Made by a program: the position numbers and the translations under genes. The notes beneath the pieces are model-generated. The model had not been told where the DNA came from. It saw only the letters and a list, made by a program, of their open reading frames with translations, and ran no database searches. Below are positions 15,170-23,132 of a DNA stretch of 38,679 bases, one piece after another. Each line of letters begins with the position of its first letter. Within the stretch, counting starts at the first letter, position 1. This DNA is from a virus: the IMG/VR virus record IMGVR_UViG_3300046517_001636, positions 1 through 38,679 of that record; one strand, 5' to 3'.

Positions 15170-16003
15170 TCACACGCCCAACAACCCGAAGATGTCCCAA
15201 CTATTCGGAGCGACCTTTTTTGCAGTCAGCACCGCACCGATGCGTCCACTCAATATCGAACCATCGGTCTGCAAGAACCCTGCAATCGTATTGAATATGA
15301 CACCGGTATCTGGACGTAATTTCACGAGCGCGGCTGTACATTGCCGAAACGAAATTTCTGTCGACAGTGGAAAATTAAGATTTATGTCGCTGGGAACAAC
15401 AATTGTGCATCCCGACGCGCTGACGCATCGAACGTAGCTTGCGATATTGTCTAATGTCAAAACATAGGCGGTTCCGGCAGCTTCCCGCAACGCCTGTGCT
15501 GGGAATACGGTCGGTGTCTGCCAGCCAACCTCATAATCAAGGTCGGAAGTCTTGAACAAATACTGTCCTTGCAACCCGCCAACCGGCAGGACATTGGCGG
15601 GATTAGTCAACAACAAACCGTAATAAGGATGCCCCGCACCGTCATTGGCACCAGGGTCAAATGATGGACCGCTGAGATGGTTGAACAGCACCATATAGGT
15701 GCCGCCATTGAAGGTCACGACGTCATTGACGTTGTAGTGGGTGCTCGGAAGCCATCCGCCGCGGAAGTACCACTGGACCATCGGCAATGCGAACGGCCCC
15801 TGAATGGTGCCGTCGGTCATGTGGATGTAGAAGGAGCTCCCGGAGACCTCGAAAAACGAGATCGACACCAGCTCCGGTATCGTCTCCTCGGTCACCGTCA
15901 ACCGGTTATTCAAATCGTAAAAATTACCGTCGACCTCGCCGGCAACCAGGTTCGCACCCTTGCCCGCGCCCCACGGTCCTGCAGTTCTATAAATGATGGC
16001 CAT
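15170..16003 (-). CDS. Tail tip protein with carbohydrate-binding-like module
   Basis: 277 aa. Residues 30-60 give a phage-typical head (NNRLTVTEETIPELVSISF). Residues 78-110 (WYFRGGWLPSTHYNVNDVV, then FNGGTYMVLFNHLSG) resemble the aromatic CBM5/12 chitin-binding type module often seen in tail fibres. The C-terminal 120 residues are beta-rich (SGCTIVVPSDINLNFPLSTE) and resemble a trimeric fibre-tip domain. A role in receptor binding is likely but inferred. Confidence 0.7.
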   Translation of the reverse strand: MAIIYRTAGPWGAGKGANLVAGEVDGNFYDLNNRLTVTEETIPELVSISFFEVSGSSFYIHMTDGTIQGPFALPMVQWYFRGGWLPSTHYNVNDVVTFNGGTYMVLFNHLSGPSFDPGANDGAGHPYYGLLLTNPANVLPVGGLQGQYLFKTSDLDYEVGWQTPTVFPAQALREAAGTAYVLTLDNIASYVRCVSASGCTIVVPSDINLNFPLSTEISFRQCTAALVKLRPDTGVIFNTIAGFLQTDGSILSGRIGAVLTAKKVAPNSWDIFGLLGV

Positions 16004-16049
16004 TCTGGTTCAACGGTTCAATTATGATCTGATGTGACTGCCAAGCCCG

Positions 16050-16268
16050 TTACGGAGATTTTGTTGTCTCCTTTTGCTTGCCGTCCATATAGTCGGTGAA
16101 CGAGGTGGACCAACTGGTCGTCAATAGCTTGGCCGCTCCACCATACCCAATCCGCATGACGATATTCGGCTGCGGCGCAGCAGACGTGCCCGACGACGGC
16201 GGCACGGAGACACCAGGCGTGGTATCGACCACGACAAATGGTCTGACGATTTGCTCAAGACTAGGCAC
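16050..16268 (-). CDS. Small hypothetical tail protein
   Basis: 72 aa, overlapping the end of the tail hub gene by 8 nt. The sequence (VRPFVVVDTTPGVSVPPSSG, then IGYGGAAKLLTTSWSTSF) is beta-like with low charge. No family is recognised. Its position between the hub and the tip proteins suggests a structural or assembly part. Confidence 0.65.
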   Translation of the reverse strand: MPSLEQIVRPFVVVDTTPGVSVPPSSGTSAAPQPNIVMRIGYGGAAKLLTTSWSTSFTDYMDGKQKETTKSP

Positions 16269-18180
16269 TTGGCGCCTCCAAATTTATCATCCGTGGAATG
16301 ACCAGCGTCCCAACCTGGATCGGGTATTCCGCTGCGTAATCAAACCCGGCAACCGGGGCCAGTTCGAGGTCCAGCCATACCGGGTTGTTTTTCACCATGT
16401 CCTGCACCTGATTTTCCAGGATCTTCTGGGTGTCCTGCGCCGACTGCACCTGTTGCTCGGCAGCCAACATGGCATCGACGGACACGCTCGGTGGGGTCGC
16501 GACGTTTTTTGCGATATCCTCTGCGGTTAGGCCATGCATAATCTGATACCTAACGACGGCATCTTTTCCGGTCGGCGGCCCGACACCCGCGCCACCCGGC
16601 ACCGTGAACGCGAGGTCATAGGTCGGCAAGATCACGGTGCCGCCTTCGTACAACTGATAACCGACCGCAACATAGCCATCATCTGCGTAGACCGGCGTAC
16701 CTTCAACGACCGTGACCGATCCACCAGCGCCGATGGTGCTCTCGAGTTGAACGGTTCCGATCAACTGACCTTGGTCGCCGCTGCCCTTGATATGATATTC
16801 GGTGATTTTACCAAGCGCCTGTCCACCCGGCAGTCTGTAATCGTGCAACAATGCGTTCTTACGGCAGGACAGATTGATGGCGCGCTCGAATTGACAATCA
16901 AAACCGATCTTGACGGCCCGCGCGGATTGCAACAAATGCGCCCGTGCCACCAAAAGCGGATACTGCAACGCCTGGACGCCGCGGTCGGTCGGAAAGAACA
17001 TATTGCGACCCGCATCGCCGATCGGCACCGCGCCCTGCAAGATCACCCCGACGTCGGATCCTTGCATGGACAGCGCAATCGGATTTGCAGCCTCGTCATC
17101 GGGTGTGGTCACTATCGACTGCAATGCGCTATTCATCGTGAACGAGATTATTTCGGCACGCTTGCCATTCACGTTGTAGGCCAGCGATAGATTTCCCTTC
17201 AATGCATACAGCATCGGCTGAAGATAGGTTACGGTCTCCGACGCCGATGCGGCCGTGCCGGTGTCCGGGTCGCCTATGACACGGGTTCCGGTGTCGGATA
17301 TGACCAAGCTCGACTCCAGGAGATTGCCGGGCATCGCGATGGTCTGGTTGATGCTGACCGACATCGTGTCGCCATTTCTGTGTGTTGCCTCATGGTTTTG
17401 ATAGCTGCCGGTCACCTCATAGGTGTAGGCATGATCAGTCCCGAACAGGTCCACGAGCGTGGAATCGACAACACTCCAACCGCCTTGCAAGGAACTCCCC
17501 GGCTTTGGCCAATCACTGATCCATTTACCGCCATTGTAGAAAAGCGGTGTGCTAACGCTCGGCAGAGCGAAGCTGCCACCGGCGGTCTGGGTCCAGTTCA
17601 CCGACCCGCTGAATTGAACCTGGGTCTGCGGCGATTGCGCGAACGAAAGCGAGACGCTGTCGTAGAACGAATCCTCCGGTAGGAATTCCTCGGTGCCGTC
17701 CTCACCGAAAGTCATGTCGGATGTGGTGATCCTAAGTGTTGTGCGATCGACATGCCACGTCCTGGTATAGGGCTCGAGGATCGTGTCGGGGTCGTCCCAT
17801 TTGGTCTGGTCGATCCATATCGGGTCATAGTAGGGAGACACCTTGAGAGCCTCTGCGACCGCCTGCTTCTGTGCCAGGTAGTCGGTGGGCCGCGCCAGAA
17901 ACTTGAGTGTCACCACCTCGTTGAACACGTTGCTGGGCAGCGCCACCAGGCGCCCGTAGAACAACGGTGTGACTGTTCCGGTCTGCGATTGCCACGAAAA
18001 CCATACCCATTGCAGGCGACCAGGTGCCAGCAAACCGATCCGCGGATTCTTTATTTCGACATCCAGGGTCGGGATTTGCCCCTCGATATGCGCGAGATCG
18101 AACGACAGGACTGTCTCGTCCTCACGCATGTGGGTGGCGCTGAACGACTCTCCCGGACCGCACCAGGCAAAATAGAACAC
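16261..18180 (-). CDS. Tail hub / baseplate protein
   Basis: 639 aa starting at GTG with GAGGTG 8 nt upstream. The N-terminus (MFYFAWCGPGESFSATHMRE, then VLSFDLAHIEGQIPTLDVEI) and the following GRLVALP strand resemble the beta-barrel start of phage tail hub proteins. A helical segment near 560-610 (MLAAEQQVQSAQDTQKILEN) looks coiled-coil. Size and place directly after the tape measure and a 150-aa protein match the distal tail/hub slot of siphophages, where the protein closes the tube and anchors fibres. Confidence 0.72.
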   Translation of the reverse strand: MFYFAWCGPGESFSATHMREDETVLSFDLAHIEGQIPTLDVEIKNPRIGLLAPGRLQWVWFSWQSQTGTVTPLFYGRLVALPSNVFNEVVTLKFLARPTDYLAQKQAVAEALKVSPYYDPIWIDQTKWDDPDTILEPYTRTWHVDRTTLRITTSDMTFGEDGTEEFLPEDSFYDSVSLSFAQSPQTQVQFSGSVNWTQTAGGSFALPSVSTPLFYNGGKWISDWPKPGSSLQGGWSVVDSTLVDLFGTDHAYTYEVTGSYQNHEATHRNGDTMSVSINQTIAMPGNLLESSLVISDTGTRVIGDPDTGTAASASETVTYLQPMLYALKGNLSLAYNVNGKRAEIISFTMNSALQSIVTTPDDEAANPIALSMQGSDVGVILQGAVPIGDAGRNMFFPTDRGVQALQYPLLVARAHLLQSARAVKIGFDCQFERAINLSCRKNALLHDYRLPGGQALGKITEYHIKGSGDQGQLIGTVQLESTIGAGGSVTVVEGTPVYADDGYVAVGYQLYEGGTVILPTYDLAFTVPGGAGVGPPTGKDAVVRYQIMHGLTAEDIAKNVATPPSVSVDAMLAAEQQVQSAQDTQKILENQVQDMVKNNPVWLDLELAPVAGFDYAAEYPIQVGTLVIPRMINLEAPSA

Positions 18181-18184
18181 GGCT

Positions 18185-18637
18185 TCACACCTCTTCCAGA
18201 TCTAGCTCCCACGGCACCGTGCCCATCCACTCGTCCACCTGCAATGTGCTGGAGGTCACCAACATGGTCAGGCGCGGGCGGTAGAAAACGAAACTGCCCT
18301 CGGTGAATTGACTGCCGGATATCACTAACCGCTGCGGCGATCCTCCTGCCGGGTAACACAGGTATGCGACGCAATCGACCGTGACCGTCAGTCCCGGCCA
18401 GATCCCGTCGAGTGACGGAGTGCGGGCATCGGCGCAAGTGATCTTCGACTTGTACTTGTGAAACTGCGGATGATTAACGTCGAGCAAGAGACCATTGATC
18501 GACCGGCGTATGTTCTTCGACGCGTCGATCGGCTCCAGCGTCTGCGACAGATTGCGGGCGGAATACAACGGCACGCCCATGACGCTGATCTGCAGCAGGG
18601 TTTGAGCGTCGGGCGGTGCGTTGAGATATGACGGCAT
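18185..18637 (-). CDS. Distal-tail-type protein, hypothetical
   Basis: 150 aa. Contains SVMGVPLYSARNLSQTLEPI, then INGLLLDVNHPQFHKYKSKI and a closing WELDLEEV. It is beta-rich with two conserved-looking Cys (ITCADART, VDCVAYLCYP). It lies between tape measure and hub, where siphophages encode the distal tail protein or an assembly factor. The function is assigned by position. Confidence 0.65.
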   Translation of the reverse strand: MPSYLNAPPDAQTLLQISVMGVPLYSARNLSQTLEPIDASKNIRRSINGLLLDVNHPQFHKYKSKITCADARTPSLDGIWPGLTVTVDCVAYLCYPAGGSPQRLVISGSQFTEGSFVFYRPRLTMLVTSSTLQVDEWMGTVPWELDLEEV

Positions 18638-18640
18638 CGA

Positions 18641-20083
18641 TCACTTTCGCCATGACTGCTTGCGGCCGACGCTGGCGATTTGGCTATGCACCGCAAAACG
18701 TTCCAGCGCGCCGGCGACGCCCTCCTGCATGGTCATCGGCCCGAACGAGCGGCCCTCGATGGTGAGGTGAAGCGCGCGCGAGGAGGAGCCTCCGACCGCC
18801 GCTGCCCCCACGATGGAAGGCCGCATGCCCGTGTTCAACCCACCCAAAGCAAAGCGCGGAACAATCTGCATCGCGTTGATCGCGTGCAGGAACGGCAGCC
18901 CGACCCGTTGCACCGCCGCGACGTTGAGCACGAACTCGCCGCGCGACAGCAAGGCAAGATTGCGATCGACACCGGGCGCACCGCCAACCTCGCCGCCCGC
19001 CGCCATGCCGGGCGCGCCACCCGGGGCCACCGACCCGCCGCCGCCGGTCAAGCCGGCCCACAATGCCTTCGCGGCGTTGACGAGACCCTGGATCCACCCG
19101 CCGATCGTGTCGATCACCGACTTGACCGGGCCAAGCACCGCATTGAAGGCGCCGACGATCGCATCCTTCACCTGTGCCATCGAAACATTGACGGCATCAA
19201 CCAAACGCTGGCCAAAGTCCGAGAAGAAAGCACCTGCGGCTTGCGCGGCGGATGTTATGGCATCCCCGAGCTTCCTGAACGCCGGCGCCCAATTTTCCCA
19301 ACTCGACGCTTCAGCTTCAAGCCTGGCTTGCTTGAGTGCGGCCGTGCCCTTTTCGATGCTGGCTATTTGTTCAGGCGTGAAGCCAAGACCCTTGAGCACT
19401 TTCTCGAAATCCAACTTTTCGATCGGCGACATCTTTTCGTAGAGCTTCGCGGCCTGCAGGCTGGCCTGGTAGGACGCATCGCCGATCTTCTTGGTGTCGG
19501 CGGCGACATCATCGACTGCTATCCCGGCATCCTTGAGCGCGGCGACGAACGCCTTTGCGCTATCAATAGCCTTCGGGAGGTCGTAGGCGGCCCCGCCAGT
19601 GAAAGGCATAGGCCCAGTGGGGGCGTTCTCCTTGGCGATCTTCGCAATGTTTCCCATCACTTCAATGGTCGCCTTCGCCTGATCTTCCCACTCCTTCATT
19701 TTGCCTTTGATGAACGAGAACGCTTCCGCCGCCGCGTACAGCGCGATGCCGATCGGCCCCAGCGCCGCCCCGATCTTTACAAACCCGGTGGCGACGCTGG
19801 CCGCCCCTGATTCACCGACGACGCGCATGACCGTGCCCATCGCCCGCATCTGTCGCGTGGTGACGACGGTCTTCTCCGCGACCTGATCCAATCCAGCGCC
19901 GAGCTTGGCCGCTCCGGTACCGACCTGGCCGGCCGCGGCCTGCACGCCCTGCAGCGACGACCCGGCGCTGCCGGCGGCCTGCTCCAACTTGTTGAACGAC
20001 GTCTGCGCGGTATCGCCGACCTTGGCGAGCGCCGTGTCGTCTACTTCAATAACTACTTTTTGGACGATGTCGTCTTCGGCCAT
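18641..20083 (-). CDS. Tail tape measure protein
   Basis: 480 aa. The N-terminal 100 residues are a helical Ala/Gly/Gln region. A hydrophobic helix at about 110-128 (IGIALYAAAEAFSFIKG) is followed by long amphipathic helices. The C-terminus has the phage tape-measure signature AAGGEVGGAPGVDRNLALLS, then RGEFVLNVAAVQRVG and PRFALGG. It sets tail length and helps DNA exit. At about 0.15 nm per residue it predicts a short tail near 70 nm, plainly shorter than lambda. It follows the chaperone pair in the standard siphophage order. Confidence 0.9.
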   Translation of the reverse strand: MAEDDIVQKVVIEVDDTALAKVGDTAQTSFNKLEQAAGSAGSSLQGVQAAAGQVGTGAAKLGAGLDQVAEKTVVTTRQMRAMGTVMRVVGESGAASVATGFVKIGAALGPIGIALYAAAEAFSFIKGKMKEWEDQAKATIEVMGNIAKIAKENAPTGPMPFTGGAAYDLPKAIDSAKAFVAALKDAGIAVDDVAADTKKIGDASYQASLQAAKLYEKMSPIEKLDFEKVLKGLGFTPEQIASIEKGTAALKQARLEAEASSWENWAPAFRKLGDAITSAAQAAGAFFSDFGQRLVDAVNVSMAQVKDAIVGAFNAVLGPVKSVIDTIGGWIQGLVNAAKALWAGLTGGGGSVAPGGAPGMAAGGEVGGAPGVDRNLALLSRGEFVLNVAAVQRVGLPFLHAINAMQIVPRFALGGLNTGMRPSIVGAAAVGGSSSRALHLTIEGRSFGPMTMQEGVAGALERFAVHSQIASVGRKQSWRK

Positions 20084-20098
20084 GTTATGCGCTCACCT

Positions 20099-20706
20099 TC
20101 ATTCAGTGTCAGTCAACAACTTTGCCAGATGTTGCTGCATGCCCTTGCTGTCGCCGTGGGCGTTGCACAGGTTGACGAACTCGTGGGCGAGGTTGATCTG
20201 GCGATTACGTTCGGACAGCTTTATCCAGGCCGCTAATTGACGCGGGGTGAGGCCCCACGCGCGATCCCAGGAGAGTCCGTCTGCAATGCCGCGTTGGATG
20301 GCGCGGGCGATGAGTTCCCCTGCGCGCTCGGCTGGCTCGGCGTATCCGGCACCATCAGCCGGGTGATCTGCTCGACGAAAGGGCCGAAGCCCTGCGGGAA
20401 CGACAGCCTCTGCACCGCCGACAGGATCGCCATTTGGTCGGCGGCCCCGAGCTCCTTCGCCTTTGCGATAATAGCTTCGTCATCCGGCGACCCGGTCGCA
20501 ATCGCGATTATCTTCGCAAACAGATCGGGCGCAAGCTCCAACATAGCCGAGTTGCTAGTACCCATCTGCGCGAGCGCCGGCTGCATATCGGGGAACTCGG
20601 AGAACAATTTGAACAGACTGGCAGCCGTCAATCCGCGCACCGTCAGTTTAACGCCACGGATGTCGACTTCTTCCGTTAATGGACCGAGGTCAAGCAGGCT
20701 GTTCAT
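20099..20706 (-). CDS. Tail assembly chaperone G-T product (predicted -1 frameshift)
   Basis: A second frame covers 20099-20317 and ends in TGA at 20099-20101. Its product reads like a real helical protein (ELIARAIQRGIADGLSWDRA, then WGLTPRQLAAWIKLSERNRQ and a C-terminus ending KLLTDTE) but has no ATG, GTG or TTG start. It is in the -1 frame of gene G. Slipping on GGGG (20317-20320) within CAG-GGG-AAC would join residue 131 of G to these 72 residues, giving about 203 aa. This matches the lambda gpG/gpGT arrangement just upstream of the tape measure, where both forms chaperone tail assembly. Confidence 0.75.
20233..20706 (-). CDS. Tail assembly chaperone G
   Basis: 157 aa, the normal-frame product. 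The N-terminus (LLDLGPLTEEVDIRGVKLTV) is beta and is followed by helices (LTAASLFKLFSEFPDMQPAL, then QMAILSAVQRLSFPQGF). This matches small phage tail chaperones lying between tail tube and tape measure. The last 26 residues (NSSPAPSNAALQ onwards) are low-complexity, as expected for sequence that simply overlaps the functional T frame. Confidence 0.8.
   Translation of the reverse strand: MNSLLDLGPLTEEVDIRGVKLTVRGLTAASLFKLFSEFPDMQPALAQMGTSNSAMLELAPDLFAKIIAIATGSPDDEAIIAKAKELGAADQMAILSAVQRLSFPQGFGPFVEQITRLMVPDTPSQPSAQGNSSPAPSNAALQTDSPGIARGASPRVN
20314..20322 (-). promoter_or_regulatory. Candidate ribosomal frameshift site
   Basis: Minus-strand codons CAG GGG AAC contain the run GGGG. A Gly tRNA on GGG can re-pair perfectly one base back (GGG), moving into the T frame, which then reads GAA CTC. 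It is not an ideal X-XXY-YYZ heptamer, so the exact slip point is a guess. Confidence 0.5.
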
Positions 20707-20729
20707 TTGGCCGGACTCCTTTGTTGAGC

Positions 20730-21581
20730 TTAGGTCGCCGCCGCCACCAGCGTATTGGTGCTGGTCGCTGGCGTGCTGCCGATCGGATTGACGCCGGTGA
20801 CTATCACCTTGAATGATTTGCCAACATCACCGGCGACCACCGTATAAGTCTTGCCGACCTGGGGTGGAGAGATCGGCACCCACGGGCCAGTCGTGCCGGT
20901 GACGCTCTGCCACGCATAAGTATAGCTATGCGCGCCTGTCCAGCCGCCGATGGTTGCGGTCAGCACATCTCCGACCTTGGGGGCGCCAGGTGAAGAAACG
21001 GAGGCGCCGCCCGTGATCGTCGGCAGCAGCACGTTCGACGGCGCTATGGTGTTCACTGGCGGCATCAGCGTCATAGTCCCAAACACGCCATCGATCGACT
21101 GCACCGATCCGCTAACCACCATCTTGACGAAGGCGTTGTCGATAATTGGCGAGAAGTCGCCCGAAGGCGTCAGGTTAACGCTGAGCAGATCAACATACCA
21201 ACGTGGTCCGACCTCATTGGTGGCGAAGAATTTCAACTCGCCGATGAATGAACTACGCGAAAAGATTTGCACCTGCGGATTTGGTGGCGTTCCGCCATCG
21301 TTGCCGACATCGCCCATTAGCAACATCGCGAGGTTCTGCGCGGTCAACTCTTCAAGGTCCATCTTCACCTCGCCCGACTTCTCGGTGATGATAGTCAAAT
21401 CCTTGATGCGCGAGCCCGCCATCGAACTATAATGATCGAGCGTCGTCACCTTCGGTGTGAACGTGAACGTCGGCACGTTGCCGACATGAAAGAAGCTGAG
21501 CTGGTCGATCGGCTTGAACAGGATGAAGCCCTTGCCGACTGCAAGGTTGCTGACATCCGGACTGCTGACACCGTAAGCCAT
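20730..21581 (-). CDS. Major tail tube protein with C-terminal Ig-like domain
   Basis: 283 aa. Residues 1-175 resemble phage tail tube proteins: VGKGFILFKPIDQLSFFHVG, then TTLDHYSSMAGSRIKDLTII and the Gly/Ser-rich turn regions. Residues 185-283 form an extra Ig-like/bacterial beta domain (ITGGASVSSPGAPKVGDVLT, then YAWQSVTGTTGPWVPISP), which in phages decorates the outer tail surface and may bind carbohydrate loosely. It is next to the chaperone genes, as in lambda (V-G-T-H). Confidence 0.82.
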   Translation of the reverse strand: MAYGVSSPDVSNLAVGKGFILFKPIDQLSFFHVGNVPTFTFTPKVTTLDHYSSMAGSRIKDLTIITEKSGEVKMDLEELTAQNLAMLLMGDVGNDGGTPPNPQVQIFSRSSFIGELKFFATNEVGPRWYVDLLSVNLTPSGDFSPIIDNAFVKMVVSGSVQSIDGVFGTMTLMPPVNTIAPSNVLLPTITGGASVSSPGAPKVGDVLTATIGGWTGAHSYTYAWQSVTGTTGPWVPISPPQVGKTYTVVAGDVGKSFKVIVTGVNPIGSTPATSTNTLVAAAT

Positions 21582-21601
21582 GGTTTGAGTCTCCTTCTCT
21601 T

Positions 21602-22075
21602 TCAGTTGAGATCGGCTGGATCGAGGACATAGGTCAGTTGGAAATATAGTTGCATTTGACCGACGACCGTTGATCCGGTCTGCAAATCCGAGACGTGGCC
21701 GGTGTGCATCAATTCGCCGTTCGCACCTAGCAGGGCGTTCAGTTCGTCATCCCAGGTGAAGGCATTGAGCACCCTCATCCGTAAGCCGGACAACTCTTCA
21801 CCGACGCCGGTATTCTCTATCGTGTCACGCGGCTTGAGAACGATGAACACCTGCGGCGTCAGTTCGAATATGCCAGGGGCGCGCGCACCACCGCGCGTGT
21901 GGACCGCCTGTGGGTTCTTGAGAACCTCCTTGCCGTCCAACAGAACAAGGGCCGGGAGTTTCTCCGACGGGATTTCGGCACGGTTGCGAAACACCGACAG
22001 GGTTTCCGGTCCGCCATTGACCGTCCCCAACAGCGTCAACAACCGCGACAGGATCATCTCGCGCTTGTCCTGCAT
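21602..22075 (-). CDS. Tail terminator-like / minor tail protein
   Basis: 157 aa from MQDKREMILSRLLTLLGTV. The alternating helix and strand layout (PSEKLPALVLLDGKEVLKNP, then GIFELTPQVFIVLKP and a helical middle) matches phage tail completion or terminator proteins of similar length. The start is set where the upstream stop TGA overlaps this ATG (TGATG). It lies directly before the tail tube gene, the usual place of the terminator that caps the tube and joins the head. Confidence 0.7.
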   Translation of the reverse strand: MQDKREMILSRLLTLLGTVNGGPETLSVFRNRAEIPSEKLPALVLLDGKEVLKNPQAVHTRGGARAPGIFELTPQVFIVLKPRDTIENTGVGEELSGLRMRVLNAFTWDDELNALLGANGELMHTGHVSDLQTGSTVVGQMQLYFQLTYVLDPADLN

Positions 22076-22416
22076 CAGCGCCTGACCTGCAGTTCCCAAT
22101 AAATCACGATATTCCCCGGCACCAATTTTCCGACAGGGGAGACGATGCGCAGGGTCTCGCTCTCGGCGCCGGTCACGGGATCCAAGGTCACTAGGCGATC
22201 CTGTTCACTATCCGGATCGAGGCCGAGACCGACTGGGGTCACCAGCGCCTTGCGGTCGGTCTGATTGACGAGCTTACCCATGCGTTCCTGCGGCGTGTAA
22301 TCCACGATGAAGGCGAAGCACGGACGATCGCCGCTATCACGCCGCAAGATTGCCGGCGCCCCGTACTTGCGGATCATGCTGTCGGAAATAGCGCGCTCTC
22401 TGCCATAGTCGATCAT
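22075..22416 (-). CDS. Head-tail joining protein, hypothetical
   Basis: 113 aa from MIDYGRERAISDSMIRKYG. N-terminal helix, then beta strands (PCFAFIVDYTPQERMGKLVN, then SETLRIVSPVGKLVPGNIVI). This resembles head-tail stopper proteins found between the DUF4054 connector and the tail terminator. Its start overlaps the previous stop by 4 nt (ATGA) and its stop overlaps the next start, so it is coupled on both sides. A longer reading upstream would overlap the connector gene and is rejected. Confidence 0.65.
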   Translation of the reverse strand: MIDYGRERAISDSMIRKYGAPAILRRDSGDRPCFAFIVDYTPQERMGKLVNQTDRKALVTPVGLGLDPDSEQDRLVTLDPVTGAESETLRIVSPVGKLVPGNIVIYWELQVRR

Positions 22417-23132
22417 ACGATGGCAATTCCCGGGCTGTTGCGCCGCATCACCGCGAGGAACATCAAGCCATAAGACGAGTTGGTCAACGACGGATAGGAC
22501 GACCCACCGGAAGCTGTGGAAGCCGCAGCGTACTGGACCGATATCTGTCCGATATGTTCCGAGGTGACCAATCGGCCGCTCCCGCCTGCCGACGCCTGGC
22601 CTTGCGCTACGAAGTGGGCCGCCAAATAAAAGGTCGCGGCTTGCGCATCCACTGGATCCCAATCATCCCCAATGAACAGCGCAGCCTCGTCCAAAGCCGT
22701 CTGCACCACACTGTCGTCCACCGCCATGAACTCCTGGAACATGGATTTGAAAGCGACGACATTGATCGGATTCGCGGTGTCGATCACCGTCATCGTTCCG
22801 ATGGTCGGCGTCGAGCGCCGGTTGTCGGCCAACGGATCGATGATGACGATCTCATAATAATAGTTGCCGGATAGAGCCATGGTATCGGCGGAAGCGAGCA
22901 GAACCGAGAAAGCATAAGACGGCGCATCCTCGACAACGATGCTCCCGTCGGATGTGGTCTTGATGACGACCGACGCAGTCTTGTCGGCAACCCCGCGCAC
23001 CTGCGGATAGGCGGTCCAGGTCATGTTTACCTGCGCCATGTCAAACGGCGGATCGGGCGGCGGCACGATGCCATAATCGACATCGGTGTCATCGCCCGCG
23101 ATCAGACTGAAGTTTTGCCGAAGCTCGGTCAT
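22413..23132 (-). CDS. Fusion: Ig-like baseplate-type domain plus DUF4054 head connector
   Basis: 239 aa. Residues 128-239 match phage head completion proteins of the DUF4054 type: FQEFMAVDDSVVQTALDEAA, then AATFYLAAHFVAQGQ and the closing YGLMFLAVMRRNSPG. Residues 1-120 form a separate beta domain (VEDAPSYAFSVLLASADTMA, then LSGNYYYEIVIIDPLADN) like the N-terminal part of BppU-type tail proteins. Stand-alone DUF4054 connectors are usually about half this length. The ATGA overlap on both ends shows the fusion is not a missed stop. Confidence 0.7.
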   Translation of the reverse strand: MTELRQNFSLIAGDDTDVDYGIVPPPDPPFDMAQVNMTWTAYPQVRGVADKTASVVIKTTSDGSIVVEDAPSYAFSVLLASADTMALSGNYYYEIVIIDPLADNRRSTPTIGTMTVIDTANPINVVAFKSMFQEFMAVDDSVVQTALDEAALFIGDDWDPVDAQAATFYLAAHFVAQGQASAGGSGRLVTSEHIGQISVQYAAASTASGGSSYPSLTNSSYGLMFLAVMRRNSPGIAIV

